This document shows, in pieces, positions 44,785 through 53,678 of a DNA stretch of 64,000 nt. Under the pieces are notes generated by a model that was given only the letters and a program-made list of their open reading frames with translations, made no database searches and was not told where the DNA came from. Positions within the stretch are counted from its first letter, which is position 1; each line of letters starts with the position of its first letter. The DNA lies in assembly GCF_003609575.1 (NCBI RefSeq), contig NZ_MBTA01000026.1, positions 186,001-250,000 on the forward strand. The letters run 5' to 3'. The position numbers were made by a program, and so were the translations under genes. This stretch comes from Pelobium manganitolerans (lineage in GTDB: Bacteria; Bacteroidota; Bacteroidia; Sphingobacteriales; Sphingobacteriaceae).

Positions 44785-45825
44785 ATGCTGGGTACCGTTG
44801 TAACAATAACAAAAAGAAAATTGACATATTACGTTTGGCTATTGATGTTTTTTACAATACAAGCGGCCTATGCACAACAGAAACCACAGTACAGCCAATA
44901 CATTTTAAACAACTACATTACAAACCCAGCTTTAAGCGGTATAGAGGGCTATATCGACGTAAAGGCGGCCACCAGAAGACAATGGGTTGGGATAGAGGGT
45001 GCGCCAAAAACAAGTTATTTAACTGTTCACATGCCTATTGGTAACACCTCTGATTGGGCAGATCCAACATCAGGCGGGATGGTAGGTGACAATCCACTAG
45101 GCAAAAGTTACCGAAGCGATTATACCGCATCTAGTCCGCACCACGGCGTAGGCTTAAGTTTAGTGAAAGATGAAGCAGGCGCATTGGGTACTAATACCGT
45201 AAATTTAACTTATGCTTATCATTTAGGTTTGGCGCCAAAACTGAATTTAGCGGTGGGAATTGGCGCTGGCGCTAGCCAGTTTACGCCGGATGCCAGCAAG
45301 ATTAAAACAGAGGTTGGTGGCGACCCCGCTATTGCAGAGAAAGGAAAAATAAGCAGCATTAAACCCGAACTAAATGCGGGTGTATGGTTATACGCGGCAG
45401 CGTATTTTGCCGGTGTTTCTGTGCAGCAGCTTTTGCCTCAAGAAATCGCCTTTAGCGAAAGCGGCAGTTCCAAAGGGAAAACTGTTCCTCATTTTTTTGC
45501 TACGGCCGGTTTCAGGGTTTGGTTAGGGGATAATTTTACGGTAATTCCCTCGGTGATGTTGAAATATGTTAAACCCGCACCGCCCGCTACAGATTTTTCT
45601 GCAAAATTCACTTTTAGGGATAAAGCTTGGCTTGGCGCAAGCTACCGCAAAGATGATTCGTGGAGCGCGATGTTAGGTTTCAACATAGGATCGTTATTAA
45701 ACATCAGCTATGCCTATGATTTTGTAACCTCAGACATAAAAACAGCAGGGAAGGCTTCGCACGAGATTGTGCTGGGTTTAATGCTGAACAACCGATATAA
45801 AGTTACCTGCCCTAAAAACTTTTGA
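44785..45825 (+). CDS. PorP/SprF family type IX secretion-associated outer-membrane protein
   Basis: A 346-residue protein, start ATG 44785, one base after the stop of the large T9SS cargo. Signal peptide ending in AAYAQ near residue 30. The family signature QKPQYSQYILNNYITNPALSGIEGYIDVKAATRRQWVGIEGAPKTSYLTVHMPIG and further barrel strands (GVGLSLVKDEAGALGTNTVNLTYAYHL, LGASYRKDDSWSAMLGFNIGSLLNISYAYDF) fix it. In gliding Bacteroidota, cargo/SprF pairs are encoded together, the PorP/SprF protein being needed for secretion or anchoring of its adjacent cargo. The coupling here supports that relationship for the 1175-residue protein. Confidence 0.94.
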   Translation: MLGTVVTITKRKLTYYVWLLMFFTIQAAYAQQKPQYSQYILNNYITNPALSGIEGYIDVKAATRRQWVGIEGAPKTSYLTVHMPIGNTSDWADPTSGGMVGDNPLGKSYRSDYTASSPHHGVGLSLVKDEAGALGTNTVNLTYAYHLGLAPKLNLAVGIGAGASQFTPDASKIKTEVGGDPAIAEKGKISSIKPELNAGVWLYAAAYFAGVSVQQLLPQEIAFSESGSSKGKTVPHFFATAGFRVWLGDNFTVIPSVMLKYVKPAPPATDFSAKFTFRDKAWLGASYRKDDSWSAMLGFNIGSLLNISYAYDFVTSDIKTAGKASHEIVLGLMLNNRYKVTCPKNF

Positions 45826-45862
45826 AAAGTCGGAGCTCTTGTGCCGAGCTGCGACTTTTTTA
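45825..45862. terminator. Bidirectional terminator between PorP/SprF and YceI genes
   Basis: AAAAGTCGGAGCTC (45825-45838) pairs with GAGCTGCGACTTTTTT (45846-45861), a long stem with one mismatch and U-tracts on both strands, placed between two convergent genes. Confidence 0.85.
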
Positions 45863-45870
45863 TGGTTTTC

Positions 45871-46401
45871 TTATGCTTGCTTGATAAACTGCACGCTTCC
45901 GCTCAATTTAATTTCGTCGGCCACTACAATAGCGCCAGCCTCGGTTACAGCGTTCCAAGTTAAACCGAATTCTTTACGGCTAATTTTTCCGCTTAGCTCG
46001 AAACCTGCTTTATGGTTTCCGTAAAAATCATTGGCTGTGCCACCAAATTCCACGTTGAAAGTAATGGGTTTAGTAACGTCTTTAATGGTGATATCGCCTT
46101 TAAGCTTGTAATCGTCACCATCTTTCTCAAAAGAAGTAGATTTGAATTGGATGGCCGGGAATTTTTCTGCATCAAAAAAGTCGGCACTTTTTAAGTGTGC
46201 ATCTCTATCAGCTTGGTTGGTGTCAATGCTGTTTACATCAATTGAAAACTGTACTTCAGCATTAATAAAATCCTCAGTTGGCGTAGTTAAACTGGCTTCA
46301 AAAGATTTAAAAGTGCCGGTTACGGTAGAAATTACCAGGTGCTTTACCTTAAACTGAATTTCTGAGTGAGTTGGATCTAATATCCATTTTGTATTTTCCA
46401 T
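45871..46401 (-). CDS. YceI family protein
   Basis: A 176-residue YceI lipocalin-like protein. Features: TKWILDPTHSEIQFKVKHLVISTVTGTFKSFEA near the N-terminus, INAEVQFSIDVNSIDTNQADRDAHLKSADFFDAEKFPAIQFKSTSFEK in the middle, and LKGDITIKDVTKPITFNVEF near residue 100, the family's core. No signal peptide, so this copy is cytoplasmic, as for many Bacteroidota YceI proteins. YceI proteins bind long isoprenoid-type lipids. Monocistronic, convergent with PorP/SprF. Family firm; ligand inferred from the family. Confidence 0.9.
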   Translation of the reverse strand: MENTKWILDPTHSEIQFKVKHLVISTVTGTFKSFEASLTTPTEDFINAEVQFSIDVNSIDTNQADRDAHLKSADFFDAEKFPAIQFKSTSFEKDGDDYKLKGDITIKDVTKPITFNVEFGGTANDFYGNHKAGFELSGKISRKEFGLTWNAVTEAGAIVVADEIKLSGSVQFIKQA

Positions 46402-46925
46402 GTCCTTTTGTTTGTTAATGATTTATTGGTCAAATATACAGTTAGATGTTTGAACATGTAATTTATTTTTGTGAATTTACATTGAGATGAATTTTATTAT
46501 AATCATCGCGGGCGCTTGTCTGGTGTATTTTGCGTCTGAAAGGGATAGGAACCGAACATCCGTTGGGAGCGTGAGGTAGCGAAGGCTGAAATTAGTAATA
46601 ACCTGAGTTCGATTATTATTTTAAATCAAATCATCAATTATTAGATCTTTAAAGCAGATTCAATTGCATCGGGCTTTTGCCCGATGGATAAGATTATTAT
46701 GAATATGGCTTTAGCCGAAACTTTCTGATCTCATTTTTGGCTAAAGCCATTTATAAATTGTCGTGTAAAACGGGCTAAAGCTCGTTCCTAGTTATAATTT
46801 TTGAAATTATTAATCGAATTGAGGTTAATAGAAGAGTGTTGCGTAGAAAGCAGGCAGCGCGCTGTAAAATAAAAAACCTCGCCGAAATAAAATCAGCGAG
46901 GTTTGTAAATTAGTTCTACTAAACG
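46402..46925. repeat. Non-coding interval with REP-like palindromes
   Basis: A 520-bp gap. It holds CATCGGGC-TTTT-GCCCGATG (46667-46686), a perfect inverted repeat ATGGCTTTAGCC (46705-46716)/GGCTAAAGCCAT (46739-46750), and ACGGGCTAAAGCTCGT near 46770, i.e. several GGGC/GGCT-type palindromes in a row. This style of GGCTAAAGCC palindrome is common between genes of Bacteroidota and looks like REP/BIME-type sequence. The part 46500-46600 shows nothing recognisable. The acnA terminator lies at 46874-46904. Confidence 0.6.
46874..46905 (-). terminator. Rho-independent terminator of the aconitase gene
   Basis: AAACCTCGC (46874-46882) pairs with GCGAGGTTT (46896-46904), with A-tracts that give U-tracts in the minus-strand transcript. 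About 20 bp past the stop at 46926. Confidence 0.82.
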
Positions 46926-49193
46926 TTATGCAGAGATGTTTTTACGGATAATGTTAAGTGCCGCACCTGCTTTAAACCACTCAATTTGTTGAGCGTTGTA
47001 AGTGTGGTTCACTTTAAACTGGTCTTTGCTTCCATCGGCATGGTGCAATACAATTTCCAAAGCTTGGTTTGGCGTAAATGTAGTTAAACCAATAATATCG
47101 ATGGTATCGTCTTCCTGTATTTTATCGTAATCTGCTGGATTGCTGAAAGTTAATGCCAACATACCTTGCTTTTTGAGGTTAGTTTCGTGAATACGGGCAA
47201 AAGATTTTACCAATACCGCACGTACACCTAAATGGCGTGGTTCCATGGCGGCGTGCTCTCTTGAAGAACCTTCACCGTAATTTTCATCGCCTACTACCAA
47301 AGTGCCAATTCCGGCGGCTTTGTATTCTCTTTGCGTTGCCGGAACAGGTCCGTATTCGCCAGTCAGCTGATTTTTTACGCTGTCGGTTTTTTCGTTGAAA
47401 TAGTTAACCGCGCCAATCAACATATTGTTAGAGATATTGTCGAGGTGTCCGCGGAATTTCAACCAAGGACCGGCCATAGAAATATGGTCCGTTGTACATT
47501 TTCCTTTGGCTTTGATTAACAGTTTTAAACCGGTTAAATCTGTGCCTTCCCATTCTTTAAACGGTTCTAGCAACTGCAAACGGTGCGAAGTTGGGGATAC
47601 AATTACCTCAACGTTAGAGCCATCTGCCGCCGGTGCTTGGTAACCTGCATCTTCCACAGCGAAGCCTTTTGTTGGCAACTCATCGCCGTGTGGCGCGTCT
47701 AATTTAACCTCCTGCCCATCAGCATTGGTTAATGTATCGGTAATTGGGTTAAAATCTAAACGGCCTGAGATTGCAATAGCGGCAACCATTTCTGGCGACG
47801 CTACAAATGCGCAGGTATTTGGGTTTCCATCGGCCCTTTTCGCAAAGTTTCTGTTAAAGGAGTGTACAATGGTGTTTCTTTCTTGGCGCTCGGCACCTAC
47901 ACGGTCCCACATACCAATACACGGACCGCAAGCATTGGTGAAAATAGTAGCGTCCAAATCTTCAAAAGTTTTTAATAAACCGTCTCTATCCGCAGTATAA
48001 CGCACCTGCTCTGATCCCGGATTAATACCGAAAGATGATTTGGTGACCAATTTTTTATCAATGGCCTGACGGGCAATTGAAGCTGCTCTTGATAAATCTT
48101 CGTAAGAGGAGTTGGTACAAGAACCAATTAAACCCCACTCCACACGTAAAGGCCAATCATTTTTAACGGCTTCTTCTTTCATTTTAGAAACCGGCGTAGC
48201 CAAATCTGGTGTAAACGGACCGTTTAAGTGCGGCTCAAGCTCAGAAAGGTTAATTTCAATTACTTGATCAAAATATTTTTCTGGATTTGCGTAAACCTCA
48301 GGGTCTGCAGTTAAGTGCGCTTTAATTTTGTTGGCGCCATCAGCAACTTGGTTACGGTTGGTTGCGCGTAAATAGCGCTCCATAGATTCATCGTAACCGA
48401 AAGTAGAGGTGGTTGCGCCAATTTCGGCACCCATGTTACAAATGGTTCCTTTACCGGTACAAGACATTGAAGTTGCGCCTTCGCCAAAATATTCAACAAT
48501 AGCACCGGTACCGCCTTTTACGGTTAATATACCCGCAACTTTAAGGATAACGTCTTTTGGAGCCGTCCACCCGTTCAGTTTACCGGTTAATTTTACGCCA
48601 ATAAGTTTCGGGAATTTTAGCTCCCAAGGCAAACCGGCCATTACGTCGCAGGCATCTGCACCGCCAACGCCAATGGCTAACATTCCTAAACCGCCGGCAT
48701 TCACCGTGTGCGAGTCGGTACCAATCATCATACCGCCCGGGAAAGCGTAATTTTCTAAAACTACCTGGTGGATAATTCCTGCACCTGGTTTCCAAAAACC
48801 GATGCCATATTTATTAGAAACAGAACCTAAGAAATCAAAAACTTCTTTGCTTTCAGAGTTTGCCCTGCTTAAATCTTCTTCTGCGCCTACTTTAGCTTGG
48901 ATCAGGTGATCGCAATGTGCCGTAGATGGTACAGCAACCTTTGGGCGGCCTGCTTGCATAAACTGCAACAAAGCCATTTGGGCCGTAGCATCTTGCATGG
49001 CTACGCGGTCTGGCGCAAAATCAACGTAAGAACTTCCTCTTTCGTAAGCTTCGGTTGCCTCACCGTCCCACAGGTGAGCGTATAATATTTTTTCTGTAAG
49101 GGTTAAAGGTTTATTTACCACTTTGCGCGCCGCTTCCACACGACTGGCAAAGTTGGCATATACCTTTTCGATCATGTCGATATCAAATGCCAT
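46926..49193 (-). CDS. Aconitate hydratase, mitochondrial-like type
   Basis: A 755-residue aconitase of the mitochondrial-like (Aco2) form rather than AcnA or AcnB. The [4Fe-4S] cysteines are seen in [15 protein letters not shown] near residue 360 and [11 protein letters not shown] near 422. Other motifs: [24 protein letters not shown] near 165, [12 protein letters not shown] near 395, and the C-terminal swivel domain with [17 protein letters not shown] near 655. It interconverts citrate and isocitrate in the TCA cycle. Monocistronic; no regulatory leader was recognised. The gene is complete, with a clear terminator. Confidence 0.96.
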   Translation of the reverse strand: MAFDIDMIEKVYANFASRVEAARKVVNKPLTLTEKILYAHLWDGEATEAYERGSSYVDFAPDRVAMQDATAQMALLQFMQAGRPKVAVPSTAHCDHLIQAKVGAEEDLSRANSESKEVFDFLGSVSNKYGIGFWKPGAGIIHQVVLENYAFPGGMMIGTDSHTVNAGGLGMLAIGVGGADACDVMAGLPWELKFPKLIGVKLTGKLNGWTAPKDVILKVAGILTVKGGTGAIVEYFGEGATSMSCTGKGTICNMGAEIGATTSTFGYDESMERYLRATNRNQVADGANKIKAHLTADPEVYANPEKYFDQVIEINLSELEPHLNGPFTPDLATPVSKMKEEAVKNDWPLRVEWGLIGSCTNSSYEDLSRAASIARQAIDKKLVTKSSFGINPGSEQVRYTADRDGLLKTFEDLDATIFTNACGPCIGMWDRVGAERQERNTIVHSFNRNFAKRADGNPNTCAFVASPEMVAAIAISGRLDFNPITDTLTNADGQEVKLDAPHGDELPTKGFAVEDAGYQAPAADGSNVEVIVSPTSHRLQLLEPFKEWEGTDLTGLKLLIKAKGKCTTDHISMAGPWLKFRGHLDNISNNMLIGAVNYFNEKTDSVKNQLTGEYGPVPATQREYKAAGIGTLVVGDENYGEGSSREHAAMEPRHLGVRAVLVKSFARIHETNLKKQGMLALTFSNPADYDKIQEDDTIDIIGLTTFTPNQALEIVLHHADGSKDQFKVNHTYNAQQIEWFKAGAALNIIRKNISA

Positions 49194-49490
49194 TTTCTGA
49201 AATGATTATGCTTTTAAAAATTGCTTGCTAATTTATGAAAATTTGCGCTTACCTATGTTATTTTAATGTAAGCCACCTTATTTGGAAGCATTCTATATTA
49301 GTACGGAGTCATTGTTAGGTGGTTGGTTTGTTAGGTCTTAGTTTGCTAGGTGGTTGGTTTGCTAGATGGTTAGTTCTTTGCGAAGTAATTACAAAAAAAT
49401 AAAAATGATTGGCCGATTGTAGCGCTTGGCAGAGTTTTTACGTTAGGGATATAGAAAGAAAAAATTTCAAAAATTAAAATTTTAAAAATT
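49194..49490. repeat. Non-coding interval with TTGCTAGGTGG/TTAGGTGG repeats
   Basis: A 297-bp gap between divergent acnA and the DUF4397 gene. The section 49313-49376 carries degenerate repeats of GTTAGGTGGTTGGTTTG, GTCTTAGTTTGCTAGGTGG and TTGGTTTGCTAGATGG. No promoter boxes could be assigned with confidence. Confidence 0.45.
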
Positions 49491-50192
49491 ATGAAAAGTT
49501 TAAAACAAAGAGGCATTGCGGGCTTTGTGATGTTGCTTGTAGTGTTCACTATGTCGTCTTGTTTAAAGAACAACGATGATTATGTGGCGCCTAATTATTC
49601 GTGGTTATCGGTTACCAATGCTTCTCCAAACGTTGAAAAATTTGATTTTGTGATTGATAATCAGTTGGTAAACAACGAATACTTCAGTTTTGGCGACCGT
49701 TTATCTTATCAAGCACTTTACTCGGGTACGCGCCGTATCGGCATTTTTAAAGATGGTACTACCGATAGTTTAAGAACCGGAACTTTGGTAGCACAGCCTA
49801 ATAAAATCTACTCGTTGTACGTAGTTGGCGAAGCACCAAACACCCAGTTTTTGGTTACCACAGATTCTATAAAAGAACCAACAGCCGGAAAAGCGCGCGT
49901 AAGGTTCATGAATTTGAGTATTAACGCACCTGCTTTAAAGTTGAATTACGGTGTAGATTCAACTTTATTCACCAATGTTGCTTATAAAGGTTATACAGAC
50001 TTTGTAGAGATACCAGGAGGTAAAAAATACAACTTTAGTGTAGCTACAGAAGCGGGTGGCGGTAACAGCGCCAGCCAAAATGCGATAATGATCGAAAGTA
50101 ATAAAAATTACACCGTTTGGGCAAAAGGCTACTATAACGGCAGTACAACAGACAGCTTAAAATTAGGCTTAAAAATTCAGGAAAACCGATAA
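49491..50192 (+). CDS. DUF4397 domain-containing lipoprotein
   Basis: A 233-residue lipoprotein with a signal peptide and lipobox (VVFTMSSC, Cys near residue 24). The mature part matches DUF4397: SWLSVTNASPNVEKFDFVIDNQLVN near residue 38, ARVRFMNLSINAPALKLNYGVDSTLFTNVAYKGYTDFVEIPGGKKYNFSVA near 135, and NYTVWAKGYYNGS near the end. Two repeats of the domain are recognisable. The family is a beta-sandwich of unknown function found in many Bacteroidota outer-surface proteins. A strong hairpin terminator follows at 50206-50238. Confidence 0.85.
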   Translation: MKSLKQRGIAGFVMLLVVFTMSSCLKNNDDYVAPNYSWLSVTNASPNVEKFDFVIDNQLVNNEYFSFGDRLSYQALYSGTRRIGIFKDGTTDSLRTGTLVAQPNKIYSLYVVGEAPNTQFLVTTDSIKEPTAGKARVRFMNLSINAPALKLNYGVDSTLFTNVAYKGYTDFVEIPGGKKYNFSVATEAGGGNSASQNAIMIESNKNYTVWAKGYYNGSTTDSLKLGLKIQENR

Positions 50193-50205
50193 CAAAGTTT
50201 TTCAA

Positions 50206-50238
50206 ACAAAAAATGCCGGCTTAATAGTCGGCATTTTT
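50206..50238. terminator. Bidirectional terminator
   Basis: AAAAAATGCCG (50208-50218) and CGGCATTTTTT (50229-50239) form a strong stem around a GCTTAATAGT loop, with T-tracts on both strands. It serves the DUF4397 gene and the convergent kinase gene. Confidence 0.85.
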
Positions 50239-50249
50239 TGTTTATTTAA

Positions 50250-51107
50250 TTATTTAGCAGCGTAATTTTCTTGGTGAAAATTCACTAAATCATCAATTGG
50301 TGAACGTAATATTTTGCCCATCTTCATGCCGTATTCTGTAGCAACTTCTTCTAAAATATTGCGGAAATTATAAGCTACAGAGCCAATGCAGTTAAATTCA
50401 TAATCTTTATAATTAGGATAGTGGCTTACCAAGTTTTTAAAGAAATCTTCAAAAGAACTTTTAACTAGGTTTCTAGAGTACTCGAGGTTTGCTGTGATAT
50501 CATACACAAATTTGCTAAAGCTGGCGCAAAAACGGTTGGGCAATGGTTTGGTATAAACCGCTTCTAAAATATCATCGGGCGTAAGTTTAAAAGTTTCCCA
50601 AAAAGAATCTCTCACGGCTTTAGGCATGTAACCCCTAATATAGTCGGCAAGCAGCTTTTTGCCAATATAGCAACCGCTTCCTTCATCGCCCAAAATATAA
50701 GCTAAAGAGTCAATGCTCATCTCTATCCCTTCACCATCGTAAATACAAGTATTGGTCCCGGTGCCTAAAATGGCGGCGAAGCCTCTTTTGTTACCCAACA
50801 GTGCGCGGGCGGCAGCCATCAAATCATGGTCTACGGCAATTTTGGCGTTTGGAAAAAAGTTACGCATGGCCTTAGCTACAATTTCCGCTTTTTCTTCATT
50901 ATGTACGCCTGCGCCGTAATAATGCACTTCCTTAATTTGGTCGGCCGGCAAATCAGACGGCGTATTCTTTTTTAACGAATCGTAGATGTAATCTGTATCA
51001 GAGAAATACGGATTATAACCTTCGGTATGGAACATGATTTTTTTTCCATCATCTTGGATCAATGTCCAACTGGTTTTTGTAGAACCCCCGTCTGCAATTA
51101 GTATCAT
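50250..51107 (-). CDS. BadF/BadG/BcrA/BcrD-type ATPase (N-acetylglucosamine kinase-like)
   Basis: A 285-residue actin/Hsp70-fold kinase. The phosphate-1 motif ILIADGGSTKTSWTLI is at the N-terminus, the second phosphate/adenosine region FAAILGTGTNTCIYDG near residue 115, and GDEGSGCYIGKKLLADYI near 140 gives the GlcNAc-kinase-type substrate loop. Enzymes of this type phosphorylate N-acetylglucosamine salvaged from cell wall or chitin. Monocistronic; a bidirectional terminator precedes its 3' end. Substrate is inferred, the family is firm. Confidence 0.82.
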   Translation of the reverse strand: MILIADGGSTKTSWTLIQDDGKKIMFHTEGYNPYFSDTDYIYDSLKKNTPSDLPADQIKEVHYYGAGVHNEEKAEIVAKAMRNFFPNAKIAVDHDLMAAARALLGNKRGFAAILGTGTNTCIYDGEGIEMSIDSLAYILGDEGSGCYIGKKLLADYIRGYMPKAVRDSFWETFKLTPDDILEAVYTKPLPNRFCASFSKFVYDITANLEYSRNLVKSSFEDFFKNLVSHYPNYKDYEFNCIGSVAYNFRNILEEVATEYGMKMGKILRSPIDDLVNFHQENYAAK

Positions 51108-51181
51108 TATTTTATTGGTTTGTTAGCGCTATAAAATTAGTAATTTTTACTTATTGTACAAACTACACTAAGTTGTGTTGT

Positions 51182-52177
51182 TTATAGATTGGCGGGCTTA
51201 TAAAAACATTGTTTAATGCCACGCTCTAAAATATCTCTTTTTAACTCTTTGCCAATAAAAACTAACTTGGTTTGGCGGGTCTCATCATCGCGCCAAGCGG
51301 CACCTTCTGTAAAAACCGGCGCACCTTTAACAGATTGGATAATTAAACGCCTGCTGATGCCCTCCACATTGATGATGCCCTTAATGCGGTAAAACCACGC
51401 ACCTTGTATAGCCAACATCACCGTAAAATAATGCCTCAACTTTAAAAGATCAAAACTTTGATCAAACACAAAACTTTGCGACACAATATTGTGAAAACTT
51501 TGCTCTTGGCCAATCCCAAATATATTTTGTGCCGATTTTGCACCTAAGCCAAGCTGCAGGCGAGGTTTTTCTTTGTCGTAAGCTTTTAGTGATAAAATTT
51601 CTGCTTTCTTGCTTTCCGCATAGTTGGTGAACTCGCTTTCTGCTAAAGGATTTATTTTGCTGATAGTCTCTGCAACTTTGTTTAGCGTAGCCTGGTCCAC
51701 ATCTGCACACTTATTAAATATGATGTAATCTGCAAACAAAACTTGTTTTGCGGCTTCTTCTTCATTTGCGATAACTTCTAAAACATTTTCGGCATCAATT
51801 AAACAGATGGTGCCGTCTAATTTAAAAGCCGTTTGGATGTTGTAATCTGTTAAAAAAGTGCCCGCTACGGCAGATGGATCTGCGATGCCCGTTGTTTCGA
51901 TAATTAAATGGTCGTATTTATACCTACCGGTTACCAATTTATTTAGCAAATTAAACAAATCTCCGTTTATAGAGCAACAGATGCAGCCGTTTGATAGCTC
52001 AAAAATGTTTTCATCGGTTTTTACCACCAGTTCGCTATCAATATTTATTTCGCCAAATTCGTTTTCGATAATGGCAAACTTGGTGTTCGGATGCTTTTTA
52101 ATTAGGTAATTTAAAAAAGTTGTTTTTCCGGCGCCTAAAAAGCCGGTAAGTATGGTAACGGGTACTGCGTTCATCAC
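51182..52177 (-). CDS. CobW/G3E family GTP-binding protein
   Basis: A 331-residue G3E GTPase. The Walker A motif GFLGAGKTTFLNYLI is at residues 12-26, the metal-binding CxCC motif in NGCICCSINGDLFNLL near 67, the base-recognition NKCADVD near 155, and a C-terminal CobW_C-like domain (GAWFYRIKGIINVEG, LVFIGKELKRDILERGI). G3E GTPases with CxCC are metallochaperones for Zn, Co, Ni or B12 systems; the CICC form is typical of the zinc-related COG0523 group. No metal enzyme is nearby and no Zur-like site was identified. Metal specificity is inferred. Confidence 0.88.
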   Translation of the reverse strand: MMNAVPVTILTGFLGAGKTTFLNYLIKKHPNTKFAIIENEFGEINIDSELVVKTDENIFELSNGCICCSINGDLFNLLNKLVTGRYKYDHLIIETTGIADPSAVAGTFLTDYNIQTAFKLDGTICLIDAENVLEVIANEEEAAKQVLFADYIIFNKCADVDQATLNKVAETISKINPLAESEFTNYAESKKAEILSLKAYDKEKPRLQLGLGAKSAQNIFGIGQEQSFHNIVSQSFVFDQSFDLLKLRHYFTVMLAIQGAWFYRIKGIINVEGISRRLIIQSVKGAPVFTEGAAWRDDETRQTKLVFIGKELKRDILERGIKQCFYKPANL

Positions 52178-52196
52178 AAAAATGAAATTTAAAGGT

Positions 52197-53279
52197 TTAT
52201 ACCTTTTCTCTTTGAACCAAAGCCGGAATGGTTTTAAAGATAATCTTTAAATCCAGCCAAAAAGAGTAGTTTTTAGCATAAAAGTTATCGAGTTTTTTAC
52301 GCTCATGGTCAGACATTTCTTTTTTTCCGCGCTTACTAATTTGCCAAAGGCCGGTTAAACCTGCCGGACCCAAAAAACGCATGGACCATTCATTGGTGGT
52401 TAGTTGCTCTGCTTCGTATAAGGGCAAAGGACGGTTGCCTACTAAAGACATATCGCCTTTAAGCACATTTAAAAGCTGCGGAAGCTCATCAATACTGCTG
52501 TTTCGTAAAAATGCGCCTAGCTTAGTTATCCTAGGATCGTTTTCGATCTTAAAAAAAGCCGAATCGCCATACTGGTTTTTGTGCGATAGGCTTGCAATTT
52601 CGGCATCGGCACCCACGCGCATGGATCTAAACTTGTAAAAATCAAAGATTTTGTATCCGGTGCCTACGCGTTTGCTGGTGTAAAAAACTGGCCCTCGCGA
52701 ATCCAGTTTAATAAAGATGGCTACCAGTAAAAACAAGGGCGACAAAAAGATGAGCGCCAAGCTGGCAAGCGTTACGTCGAGCAGCCTTTTGCTAAACGGC
52801 ATTTTATACTCGGCAGTAGGAACTTGCGAAAGTTGGCTTACCTGCGAGCGTAAAAGTTTGTAAAAGTTGAGGAATTTTAAACGCTCTATTAAATCATCAA
52901 ATGGGATAGGAGGGGCATAGCAATCGCTAACGCCAAGCTCCATCGCTTTTTTTGTTACAGAAGCATTAGGCTGGGTAAGCAAAAATACTGTGATAAAGTT
53001 TTTGCTGATGAAATTGCTTTTTAGCGAAGCAATAAAGTTCAAAGTATCATCTGATTTTTCTGGATCAACTTCCGTTAAAATGATGGTATTCAAATCATCA
53101 AAAGATAAACGTTGCGTTACCTTTTTTAGGTCTGCGAGCAAATGAAATTGCTTAACGTAAAATTCAGAATCTCGAAAAAGCTGATTTATGCCCTCTTGGA
53201 ATTGCGTTCCATGGTAAAGAATATTAACGGAGGAAGCGGATTTGGAGCGGTCGTCCACGCTAACATTCGAAAATTGCAT
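52197..53279 (-). CDS. Sugar transferase (undecaprenyl-phosphate glycosyl-1-phosphate transferase) with receiver-like N-terminus
   Basis: A 360-residue protein of two parts. Residues of about 20-145 form a receiver-like domain (NTIILTEVDP, ITVFLLTQPNA, AMELGVSDCYAPPIPFDDLIERL) in which the usual phosphoacceptor region is not clearly conserved. Residues of about 165-360 are the bacterial sugar transferase domain: KRLLDVTLASLALIFLSPLFLLVAIFIKLDSRGPVFY (membrane re-entrant helix), KIFDFYKFRSMRVGADAE, LRNSSIDELPQLLNVLKGDMSLVGNRPLP near 260, and GLTGLWQISKRG. It starts exopolysaccharide or O-antigen synthesis by moving a sugar phosphate to a lipid carrier. The typical four-span N-terminal domain is absent. 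A free receiver gene lies 3 bp upstream. Confidence 0.85.
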   Translation of the reverse strand: MQFSNVSVDDRSKSASSVNILYHGTQFQEGINQLFRDSEFYVKQFHLLADLKKVTQRLSFDDLNTIILTEVDPEKSDDTLNFIASLKSNFISKNFITVFLLTQPNASVTKKAMELGVSDCYAPPIPFDDLIERLKFLNFYKLLRSQVSQLSQVPTAEYKMPFSKRLLDVTLASLALIFLSPLFLLVAIFIKLDSRGPVFYTSKRVGTGYKIFDFYKFRSMRVGADAEIASLSHKNQYGDSAFFKIENDPRITKLGAFLRNSSIDELPQLLNVLKGDMSLVGNRPLPLYEAEQLTTNEWSMRFLGPAGLTGLWQISKRGKKEMSDHERKKLDNFYAKNYSFWLDLKIIFKTIPALVQREKV

Positions 53280-53282
53280 CCG

Positions 53283-53678
53283 CTAATTTAGTATAATTTT
53301 TATTTTATCCTTTAAAATTGACGGATTAAAAGGTTTAGACATCAAACCATGAATAGGGTAAGGAATTTTACTTTTGATATTCTCTAATGAATCGGACCCC
53401 GAAAGTACAATTACAGGTACATCTCTAAAATAACCGCTTACTTTTAAAGATTTAACAAAATCGGCACCGTCAAAATAAGGCATCTCCATGTCAGAAATAA
53501 TCAAATCTGGAATGTTGCCGCTATCTAACCAAGTGAGTGCATCGAACCCGTTGTTTTTTATAATTAGTTCGTAGTCCTTTTTAAGAATGAATTCCAGCAA
53601 TTTCAAAATGGCAACCTCGTCATCTACCAGCAGAATCCTTTTCTTTACAGTCTCTTTATTTTTTTCTAGTGATAACAT
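53283..53678 (-). CDS. Response-regulator receiver protein
   Basis: A 131-residue stand-alone REC domain. The phosphoacceptor Asp is in PDLIISDMEMPYFDG near residue 62, preceded by the acidic pair in RILLVDDEVAILKLL (residues 14-28), and followed by VPVIVLSGSDS near 90 (conserved Ser/Thr) and MSKPFNP near 114 (conserved Lys). No output domain, so it is a CheY- or SprR-like protein that works by protein contact. It starts 3 bp before the receiver-fused sugar transferase and is cotranscribed with it. The histidine kinase is not in the neighbourhood. Confidence 0.88.
   Translation of the reverse strand: MLSLEKNKETVKKRILLVDDEVAILKLLEFILKKDYELIIKNNGFDALTWLDSGNIPDLIISDMEMPYFDGADFVKSLKVSGYFRDVPVIVLSGSDSLENIKSKIPYPIHGLMSKPFNPSILKDKIKIILN

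Noticed and set aside
46500-46620. A tRNA-like cluster or structured RNA near the REP palindromes
   Set aside because: The hairpins do not form a cloverleaf, no CCA or T-loop (GGTTCGAAT) is present.
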